NCBI GenBank assembly: GCA_902475375.1
Contig: CABRZC010000051.1
Span: forward strand, 1-14,083
Direction of reading: 5' to 3'
Length of the DNA: 14,083 bases
From: an uncultured Collinsella sp.
GTDB lineage: Bacteria > Actinomycetota > Coriobacteriia > Coriobacteriales > Coriobacteriaceae
Part shown: positions 6,603 through 13,280 of the stretch, piece by piece
Position numbering within the stretch: position 1 is the first letter of the stretch
How the letters are laid out: every line of letters begins with the position of its first letter
Notes under the pieces: model-generated
What the model saw: the letters and a program-made list of their open reading frames with translations, nothing else
What the model was told of the DNA's origin: nothing
Databases searched by the model: none
Made by a program: the position numbers and the translations under genes

Positions 6603-8509
6603 TGGAACAGATTATCTTGAACATACTCGAGGCTCTGCGTCGCGGCGAGACCGTGAACGACAAAGCGCTCGTCAAATTGATACATGCCGAGGCGCGCCGT
6701 GAGGGTGCCGACAAACGCGATTTGGCCAAGCGCCGTTTGCTGCCGTTCTACCAGCGGGTTAAACGTGAGGAGCCGGCTCGTTGGGCTGGGTGGAATGTCG
6801 ATGCCGAGCTGGAACGTCGACTGCTGCAGGTGCTGCGTATGAAGCCTCGTCGCACGGCCTCGGGCGTGGCGACCATTACCGTCATCACCAAGCCCTGGCC
6901 GTGCTCGGGCGATTGCCTGTTTTGCCCCAACGATCTGCGCATGCCTAAAAGCTATCTGCATGCCGAGCCGGCGTGCGCCCGTGCGGAGCAAAACTGCTTC
7001 GACCCGTATCTGCAGGTGAGCGCTCGTCTGACCGCGCTTTCGCAGATGGGGCATGCGACCGACAAAATAGAGCTCATCTTGCTCGGTGGCACCTGGAGCG
7101 ACTATCCGCAAGGGTACCAGACATGGTTTATGTCGGAGCTCTTTCGTGCACTCAATGATGATGCGGTGGCGGGCGTGGCGGCCAACCCCATGTTGGCGCG
7201 TCCGGGCATCAGCCGTGCCGAGGCAGGGCGCCTGCTCGATGACGCTCCCGCCGATGCCCTGCCGCCGGTGGTAACAGAGCGCCGCGAGCGCTATCGGGCT
7301 GCTGGCATTGCGACAGACGAGGCTGAGCTTGCTGCCGGCGTTGCCGACGAGCAGGGGCGTGTGGATGCTGTCGTTGGTGGCTATAACCGCGCAGTGCGTC
7401 GTCTGTACGGCCCCGGTACGCCGTGGGGCGAGGTTGCCGAGTGGCAGACGACAACGATGGAGGAGCTTGAGCGCCAGCAGCGCATCAACGAGACGGCGAA
7501 GCATCGCGTGGTGGGACTCGTTATCGAGACGCGCCCCGATGCCGTAACGCCGAAGGCCCTCACGCTCATTCGCTGCCTGGGTTGCACCAAGATCCAGATG
7601 GGCATCCAGAGCCTCGACCAGCACCTGCTCGATATCAACGAGCGTCGCATTTCGGTGGCGCAGATTGAGCGGGCGTTTTCGCTTGCGCGTCTGTTTGGCT
7701 TTAAGATCCATGCGCACTTTATGCTCAATTTGCTGGGTGCTACGCCCAAGGGGGACAAGCTCGACTACGAGTGCTTTATGACCGAGGGGGCCTTTATGCC
7801 CGACGAGGTCAAGGTCTACCCGTGTGCGCTCATCGAGGGCTCGCGTCTGGTGGGCCGCTACGAGCGCGGCGAGTGGCGCCCCTATACCGAGGAAGAGCTG
7901 CTCGATGTGTTGGCCGACGACATCGTGGTGACGCCGGCGTTCTGCCGCATTAGTCGCATGATCCGCGACTTTAGTTCCGACGACATTATGGTGGGCAACA
8001 AGAAGCCCAACCTGCGCCAGCTCGTTGAGAATCGCCTGGCTGCTCGGGGTGATGGTGCGACGGTGCGTGAGATTCGCTATCGCGAGATCAGCACGGCGGG
8101 TGCCGATCTGGACGAGTTGACCCTTGACGAGGAAGTGGCGTACGAGACGCCGGTGACGCGCGAGCGCTTTTTGCAGTGGGTGACGCCGCAGGGCAAGATC
8201 GCGGGCTTTTTGCGCCTGTCGCTTCCCGATCGCGCCTTTGTCACCACGCATGCGGACGAGTTGCCGACGACGCCGGACGAGGCGATGATTCGCGAGGTGC
8301 ACGTGTATGGCATGGCGGCGCGCGTGGGCGACCAGGGACAGGCGGCGCAGCATCACGGGTTGGGGCGTTTGCTCGTAGAGCGTGCGTGCGAGATTGCCCG
8401 GGATGCGGGTTATGCGCGTATCAACGTGATTAGCGCGATTGGCACACGCGAGTACTATCGCCATCTTGGATTTTATGACCATGGCCTTTATCTGCAAAAG
8501 GAGCTCTAA
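6602..8509 (+). CDS. elp3: Elp3-type tRNA uridine-34 carboxymethyl-modifying radical SAM/GNAT enzyme
   Basis: 635 aa, stand-alone Elp3. Elp3 uses SAM and acetyl-CoA to build cm5U at the wobble uridine of tRNA. Seen: N-terminal basic region (30-60); radical SAM cysteines C101, C105 and C108 in WPCSGDCLFCPND, with the Elp3 follow-up NCFDPYLQ (131-138); LILLGGT (158-164); IETRPDAVTP (308-317); IQMGIQSLD (331-339); KVYPCALIEGS (404-414); NLRQLVENRL (470-479). The C-terminal acetyltransferase has HVYGMAARVG (567-576), QHHGLGRLLVE (583-593) and ISAIGTREYYRHLGFYD (610-626). Odd: 143 residues separate GGT from IETRPD, roughly 85 more than I expect in Elp3. Start ATG 6602 is chosen over ATG 6593 and GTG 6563 (inside the terminator) because of the TACAAT spacing. 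The next gene begins immediately after its stop. Family call is firm. Confidence 0.93.
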   Translation: MEQIILNILEALRRGETVNDKALVKLIHAEARREGADKRDLAKRRLLPFYQRVKREEPARWAGWNVDAELERRLLQVLRMKPRRTASGVATITVITKPWPCSGDCLFCPNDLRMPKSYLHAEPACARAEQNCFDPYLQVSARLTALSQMGHATDKIELILLGGTWSDYPQGYQTWFMSELFRALNDDAVAGVAANPMLARPGISRAEAGRLLDDAPADALPPVVTERRERYRAAGIATDEAELAAGVADEQGRVDAVVGGYNRAVRRLYGPGTPWGEVAEWQTTTMEELERQQRINETAKHRVVGLVIETRPDAVTPKALTLIRCLGCTKIQMGIQSLDQHLLDINERRISVAQIERAFSLARLFGFKIHAHFMLNLLGATPKGDKLDYECFMTEGAFMPDEVKVYPCALIEGSRLVGRYERGEWRPYTEEELLDVLADDIVVTPAFCRISRMIRDFSSDDIMVGNKKPNLRQLVENRLAARGDGATVREIRYREISTAGADLDELTLDEEVAYETPVTRERFLQWVTPQGKIAGFLRLSLPDRAFVTTHADELPTTPDEAMIREVHVYGMAARVGDQGQAAQHHGLGRLLVERACEIARDAGYARINVISAIGTREYYRHLGFYDHGLYLQKEL

Positions 8510-9388
8510 ATGAACAAGCCGAGTGTTTCTGCCGGCGTCGTTGCCGGCGTTGCCCTGGGAGCTGCGGCGCTGGGTGCGGCCGCCGTTGCTGTTCGCGCTG
8601 CCTGCCTGCAGGTCGCGCGAACCCGCAACGGGTTGGCACGTGTGAAACGCGTGCACGACGAGGGCGGTGACGAGGTCCGTGTGCTCGTGCAAGGTGGCGT
8701 CTACCAAAGCGCGAGTTACGTTGGCGAGCGCTGGGCGGAGCCCGTCTTTGCGTACTATCGTGCGTTCGACGATGTGTTTGAGGCCGAGGACGCAATGCGT
8801 GATGCTTACGGTCATGGTATCGACCGTATGCTCATGCTGGGCGGCGGTGGGTTTGCCTATCCCAAGTTCGCGTTGATGTCGCACGAGAGCTTGCGCATGG
8901 ACGTCATTGAGTATGACGGAGAGATTACGCGCCTGGCGCGCCGCTGGTTCTACCTGGACGAGCTGGAGCGCGCGGTGGGCGACCGCTTGCGGGTGATTAC
9001 CGCCGAGGCGCGTTCGTACCTGGGCGTGACGAGCGTGGGACATCGTCGCTACGACGTTATCGTGAGCGATTGCTTTGGCGGTGCCGAGCCCGTACGCGAG
9101 CTGGCGACGGTTGAGGCGTTGCGTTTGGTGCGAGGCAGCCTGAACCACGGGGGTATCTACGTTGCCAATATCGTGAGCGCAAACGAGGGGAGCGATGTGA
9201 CGTTCCTGCGCGATTGCGCTGCCACGGCACTCGAGGTATTCGCCCACGCCTGGGTGGTCCCATGCGGCGATACAGAGTTCGGCGGCGAGGAAAACTACCT
9301 GCTCATCGCCAGCGACGGCGACTACGTCTTTGCCGAAGCCGTGCCCTTCGACGCTGACTTCCTCGGCACCGTTCTTCACGACAAGTAA
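8510..9388 (+). CDS. Spermidine-synthase-like methyltransferase-fold protein with N-terminal membrane anchor
   Basis: 292 aa. Its ATG follows the elp3 stop with no gap; its SD AAGGAG (8498-8503) lies in the end of elp3, so the two are probably cotranscribed and coupled. Residues 7-33 form an Ala/Gly/Val-rich membrane span. The rest has the Rossmann fold of the spermidine synthase family: MLMLGGGGFAYPKF (107-120), VIEYDGEI (132-139), VITAEARSYL (162-171), YDVIVSDCFGG (181-191), ELATVEALRLV (197-207) and NHGGIYVANIV (212-222). In true SpeE the loop after YDVI carries a conserved catalytic DxxDP-type motif; here it is DCFGGAEP, so aminopropyl transfer is doubtful. It may be a SAM-dependent methyltransferase or a non-catalytic relative, like the many membrane-linked spermidine-synthase-like proteins of unknown role. 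Link to elp3 may be only transcriptional. Confidence 0.75.
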   Translation: MNKPSVSAGVVAGVALGAAALGAAAVAVRAACLQVARTRNGLARVKRVHDEGGDEVRVLVQGGVYQSASYVGERWAEPVFAYYRAFDDVFEAEDAMRDAYGHGIDRMLMLGGGGFAYPKFALMSHESLRMDVIEYDGEITRLARRWFYLDELERAVGDRLRVITAEARSYLGVTSVGHRRYDVIVSDCFGGAEPVRELATVEALRLVRGSLNHGGIYVANIVSANEGSDVTFLRDCAATALEVFAHAWVVPCGDTEFGGEENYLLIASDGDYVFAEAVPFDADFLGTVLHDK

Positions 9389-9414
9389 GTCTCCCCGTCC
9401 CAAAAAGACTGGTT

Positions 9415-11859
9415 TTAGACGTGGTCGCGCCAGCTGCGGACGCGCTGCTTCATACCCTCGATGTCGAGCACACCTTCGGCAAAGCCCTTGCGCACGAGCT
9501 CTTCGGGAACAAACTCGTCGTAGCGATCGAAATAAGGCACCTCGCCGGGATAGACGAGCTCGATGGGATCGAAGTCCTTCTCGGCCTCGGCGGCGAGCAC
9601 CTCAAAGAACGTCTCCTCGTCGGCCTTCATCTTAAACTGCATAAAGTACGGGCGCGACGGGTCGAGGCCGCGAAGGCCAAGCTCCGTGGCGCATTTAATC
9701 TTGAGCATACGTTCGAGCGCCAGAAAGGCGTAGCTGCCCAGCCAGGGGAAGAGTACCCAGGTGTCGCCGCCCAGGTTGATAAGCGGCTTGGTTCCCGCGC
9801 CCGAAATCTCGGCGGTATGACGAGCCTGTGCAAGGCGTGCCCGTGCGTTGCCCATGAGGTACGGATATGCCGCGTGCTCGTTGAGCGCCTTTCGCATGCG
9901 CTCGAGTACGTGTGTATTGATGTCACCGGGGCAATCGCCAAAGTAGGCCGGCACGCGGCCCTTGACCTGCGTGGCAAAGACGGTATGACGCTTCCAGTCC
10001 ACTTCCTCGACGATCCAGCAATGCCCCGCGATGGCGATGCGCTCGCCAGGTGGTGGCGGGTTGACAATCGTGCCCAGTTCGGCCGATTCGCTGCGAACGG
10101 TGAACTCCTCGTTTTCCTGGAATACGGCGTAGAACTTAAAGTTGTTGATGATGCGCTCGCCCGCGAGACCCACAATGAGCCCACCGCCCTCGGTGACCTG
10201 GATATGGTCGATCTTGATGAGGTGGCGCAGCAACACGCGATAGTCATCGGCCGAGACGCGGTGGAAGTAGCTGAGCGTGAGCACGCGCTGGGCAAGTTCC
10301 GCCGGCGTGAGCTCTCCGGTGCTGGCAAGCGTCGACATGGTCTGGTGATAGAGCAGACTGTAGGGGAGTCGATCGAGCTCAGGCGGCTCGACCCACTTTT
10401 CCTCGCGATAGAGTTGTACGAGCGCGATGCCCTGCAGGAGCTTCCACGGAATGGTCTCGGGCATCATCGTGCGCGGCTCGGGTTCCTCCTCGCGCATGAC
10501 AAACCACATCTCGGGCGGAAGATCGCGGCGCCCCGTGCGGCCCATTCGCTGCAAAAAGGAGCTGACGGTAAACGGCGCATCGATCTGAAACGCACGCTCC
10601 AGACGGCCGATATCGATGCCGAGTTCCAGCGTAGAGGTGGTGACGGTCGTCTGTGCCTGTTCCTCGTCGCGCATGAGCTCTTCTGCCGTCTCACGCAACG
10701 ATGCCGAAAGATTGCCGTGATGGATGAGGAAACGGTCGGGCTCGTGCCGGCTTTCACAGTAGCTGCGCAACATGGAGCACACGGCCTCTGCCTCCTCGCG
10801 CGAGTTGGCAAAGACCAGGCACTTGCGGCCGCGGGTATGTTCAAAGATGTAGCCCATGCCGGGGTCGGCGTTGTCGGGTGCGGTGTCGGTGGGGTTGAGC
10901 AGTGCCTGTTCGGTTGCCTGCGGGATGTCGACTTCCCCTTCGGGGGCCGAGGAAGTGCGACGGTTCTTGGGGGCAGCCTTGCCCCTTGCCTGCTCGCGAC
11001 GTTGACGGCGCTCCTCTTGTGTGAGCTGTCCGCTGTGACGCATGTCTTGGGCGCCGGCGGGCAGTGCCGCGGATGCCGCCGCCTCAATGCGCTCGCACGC
11101 AAGCACTTCGGCCTCTTGAGGACCCATGCTCTCGAATCCCCGCTGCTGTGCCTGGGGACCCGAGTTGTAGAAGTGCTCCATGGAGATGCGCCACACGCGG
11201 CGCGGCTCCTCAAAACGGGGGATAACGCAGTCGCGTCCCGTTCCCTGTGAGAGAAAAGCGCCCGTGCGCTCGGGGTCGCCGATGGTAGCGGAAAGGCCAA
11301 TGCGACGGGGCTGCACACCTGCCATGCGCGAGAGTCGCTCGATAAGGCAGAGCGTTTGCCCGCCACGGTCGCCGCGCATGAGCGAGTGGACCTCATCGAT
11401 GACCACGTAGCGCAGGTCGCAAAACATGCGCGGGATCGCCATGTGCTTATGGATCAAGAGCGCCTCGAGTGACTCGGGTGTAATCTGCAGGATGCCGCTC
11501 GGTTTTTTAATGAGCTTAGCCTTGTGCGACTGCGAGACATCGCCATGCCAGTGCCAGACAGGGATATCGGCCTCTTCGCAGAGGTCGTTGAGGCGGACGA
11601 ACTGATCATTGATGAGCGCTTTGAGGGGGCCGATGTAGAGGGCGCCCACGCTCGCGGGCGGGTTCTCCCAAAACTCGGTCAGGATGGGAAAGAAGGCTGC
11701 CTCGGTTTTGCCGGAAGCTGTGGATGCCGTTAGGAGCACATTGTCTTGTGTGTTAAAGATGGCATCAGCTGTTGCAACCTGGATAGAGCGTAGGCTCTCC
11801 CAATCGTGGGAGTAGATGAAGTCTTGGATAAACGGAGCATATCGGTCAAAGGCGTTCAC
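9415..11859 (-). CDS. Lhr-like DEAD/DEAH box helicase (BrxH-like)
   Basis: 814 aa from GTG 11859, chosen because AGGAGG (11864-11869) lies four bases upstream; a longer start at 11901 has no such site. Superfamily 2 helicase of the Lhr type. Seen: ASTASGKTE (45-53, Walker A), YIGPLKALINDQF (75-87), ITPESLE (126-132), DEVH (155-158), SATIGDPE (190-197), HHGNLS (380-385), TSTLELGIDIG (408-418), QRMGRTGRR (437-445). The C-terminal 350 aa resemble the winged-helix/Lhr-core region in a shortened form. A hydrophilic insert (about 236-334, QRGFESMG to TAPDNADPG) sits between the two RecA lobes and looks disordered. It is the last gene of the TerB/BrxD-like set, 116 bp after the ATPase gene, and converges with the spermidine-synthase-like gene 26 bp away. 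Lhr-like helicases pair with BrxD in type 2 BREX. Substrate and role here are inferred. Confidence 0.9.
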   Translation of the reverse strand: MNAFDRYAPFIQDFIYSHDWESLRSIQVATADAIFNTQDNVLLTASTASGKTEAAFFPILTEFWENPPASVGALYIGPLKALINDQFVRLNDLCEEADIPVWHWHGDVSQSHKAKLIKKPSGILQITPESLEALLIHKHMAIPRMFCDLRYVVIDEVHSLMRGDRGGQTLCLIERLSRMAGVQPRRIGLSATIGDPERTGAFLSQGTGRDCVIPRFEEPRRVWRISMEHFYNSGPQAQQRGFESMGPQEAEVLACERIEAAASAALPAGAQDMRHSGQLTQEERRQRREQARGKAAPKNRRTSSAPEGEVDIPQATEQALLNPTDTAPDNADPGMGYIFEHTRGRKCLVFANSREEAEAVCSMLRSYCESRHEPDRFLIHHGNLSASLRETAEELMRDEEQAQTTVTTSTLELGIDIGRLERAFQIDAPFTVSSFLQRMGRTGRRDLPPEMWFVMREEEPEPRTMMPETIPWKLLQGIALVQLYREEKWVEPPELDRLPYSLLYHQTMSTLASTGELTPAELAQRVLTLSYFHRVSADDYRVLLRHLIKIDHIQVTEGGGLIVGLAGERIINNFKFYAVFQENEEFTVRSESAELGTIVNPPPPGERIAIAGHCWIVEEVDWKRHTVFATQVKGRVPAYFGDCPGDINTHVLERMRKALNEHAAYPYLMGNARARLAQARHTAEISGAGTKPLINLGGDTWVLFPWLGSYAFLALERMLKIKCATELGLRGLDPSRPYFMQFKMKADEETFFEVLAAEAEKDFDPIELVYPGEVPYFDRYDEFVPEELVRKGFAEGVLDIEGMKQRVRSWRDHV

Positions 11860-11940
11860 GGGGCCTCCTCTAAAATACGAACCTCCCAACGCGGCTGGCA
11901 ATGGTTTGCTGCATTGCTGCCTCAGCGTTTGCCCAGATAA

Positions 11941-11977
11941 AACCTGCCAAAATAAACCTGTCCCTTATTGGCAGGTT
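11941..11977 (-). promoter_or_regulatory. Hairpin between the ATPase and helicase genes, with alternative pairing
   Basis: A perfect 10-bp inverted repeat AACCTGCCAA/TTGGCAGGTT (11941-11950 and 11968-11977) with a 17-nt loop begins on the stop codon of the ATPase gene. In the minus direction the stem is followed by TTTATCT. The loop holds a third copy, CAGGTT (11955-11960), which can pair with the first AACCTG instead (6 bp, 11-nt loop). So two exclusive hairpins are possible, a larger terminator-like one and a smaller one. It may weaken readthrough into the helicase gene, or simply protect RNA ends. Confidence 0.5.
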
Positions 11978-13280
11978 AGATGGTGAATTCGGCGAAGTTG
12001 CGGTCGCCGCCTGCAGTGCCGGTGTCGTCTGTTGCGGCTGCTGGCGCCAGCGCGTCGCCGCCAACGCTTTGCAGCAGCTCGGCCACATTTGCATCGGGGT
12101 TCTGACACAGGATATCGAGCAGCTCGATAAAGTCACGGATGACCTCACGCGGCGTCAGGTGCGTATCGGCTCCCACGCGGCCGAACTCAATCTTGAGAAA
12201 GTCCACCAAGTCGTTCTCGGTAAGCGTGGGCGTCCAGCCAAAGTAGCCGGCATGGATCTGCATGAGTTTTTCGATGAGCACCAGCAGCTCCTCATAGGTG
12301 AGTGGCTGCAGGCGGATGATGGGCGCGAGCATGTCCTTAAGGTCCTCGCGTGCAAAGCGGCCCTGAGCGAGTCGGCTGCGTAGGGCCTCGTAGGAGAACA
12401 CGCCGCGGCGGCGGTCTTCGATGGAGGTTGGCGTGCCGCCCATGATCATGCCCAGGTACTGCGCCTTGCCCTGGAGCGTGTCGTTGTACATGGTCAGGAT
12501 CTTCTCGTAGTTGTATTGGCGTGTGATGGCGTTGGGAATCTTATACAGATTCACGAGCTCGTCGATGAGCACCAGCATGCCCTTGTAGCCGCTGCAGACC
12601 AAAAAGCGCGCAATGAGCTTAACGTAGTCGTACCAGTCGTCATCGCTGATGATGGTCGAGGAGCCCAGCTCGGCGCGTGCCTCACTCTTGGTGCGGTACT
12701 CGCCGCGAATCCATTTGGTCACGCGGCTCATAGCTTCTTCGTCGCCCTCGGATACGGCCGCGCGGTAGCGGCGGAGCATGCGGGCGAAGTCGAAGCCGTG
12801 GACCATTTCCTCGAGCGGGGCCAGTTGGGCATTGACGGCAGACTCGTCGGCATCGGCACACGAGGCGACCCAGCGATCCAGGATAAGGTTGAGCGCACCG
12901 CCCTCGGGGCGCGTCTTGGTCGATATGTTGCGGATGAGCTCGCGGTAGGTGGCAAGGCCCTGTCCCTGGCCGCCCTGTAGGCGGCGCTCAGGGGATAGGT
13001 CGGCATCGGCGACGACGAATCCCTCGCCCATGGCGTGCGTGCGGATGGTCTGGAGCAAAAAGCTCTTGCCGGCGCCGTAACGACCGACCAGAAAGCGGAA
13101 GCTCGCGCCGCCGTCGGCGATGAGACTCAGATCGGTGAGCAGGGCGCGGATTTCGACCTCGCGCCCTACGGTGATGTAAGGAAGGCCGATGCGCGGGACA
13201 ACGCCGCCCTTGAGCGAGTTGAGAATGACGGCGGCGACGCGCTTGGGCACACGGGGTGCTGCGGATGCGGTATCACTCAT
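11976..13280 (-). CDS. BrxD-like P-loop ATPase (DUF2791, BREX ATP-binding domain)
   Basis: 434 aa, AAA+/ORC-like P-loop ATPase. Seen: the family entry GVVPRIGLPYITVGREVEI (26-44), Walker A GRYGAGKS (66-73), ADADLSPERR (91-100), ATYRELIRNISTKTRPEGGAL (110-130), Walker B MLVLIDELVNLY (235-246), sensor-like GMIMGGTP (277-284) and the probable arginine finger SRLAQGRF (302-309). The whole length matches what I know of DUF2791 proteins, which include BrxD of type 2 BREX. ATG 13280 overlaps the stop of the TerB-type gene by 8 bp, and GAGAGGA lies about 10 bases upstream, so translation is likely coupled. The last 30 residues are Ala/Thr/Gly-rich and look flexible. It probably loads or powers the Lhr-like helicase encoded next. 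Calling it brxD outright is not justified because no other BREX core gene is in view. Confidence 0.88.
   Translation of the reverse strand: MSDTASAAPRVPKRVAAVILNSLKGGVVPRIGLPYITVGREVEIRALLTDLSLIADGGASFRFLVGRYGAGKSFLLQTIRTHAMGEGFVVADADLSPERRLQGGQGQGLATYRELIRNISTKTRPEGGALNLILDRWVASCADADESAVNAQLAPLEEMVHGFDFARMLRRYRAAVSEGDEEAMSRVTKWIRGEYRTKSEARAELGSSTIISDDDWYDYVKLIARFLVCSGYKGMLVLIDELVNLYKIPNAITRQYNYEKILTMYNDTLQGKAQYLGMIMGGTPTSIEDRRRGVFSYEALRSRLAQGRFAREDLKDMLAPIIRLQPLTYEELLVLIEKLMQIHAGYFGWTPTLTENDLVDFLKIEFGRVGADTHLTPREVIRDFIELLDILCQNPDANVAELLQSVGGDALAPAAATDDTGTAGGDRNFAEFTI

Noticed and set aside
6521..9403. Long minus-strand open frame opposite elp3 and the spermidine-synthase-like gene
   Set aside because: It spans two well-supported plus-strand genes and a terminator, and its composition (His/Arg/Gln-rich) is that of an antisense shadow.
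9388..9410. AGTCT/AGACT inverted repeat between the convergent genes as a two-way terminator
   Set aside because: Only 5 bp of stem with a 13-nt loop; too weak to call, though the position would suit one.
9421..11250. Long plus-strand open frame opposite the Lhr-like helicase
   Set aside because: No motif, no SD, and the opposite strand carries the full set of helicase motifs.
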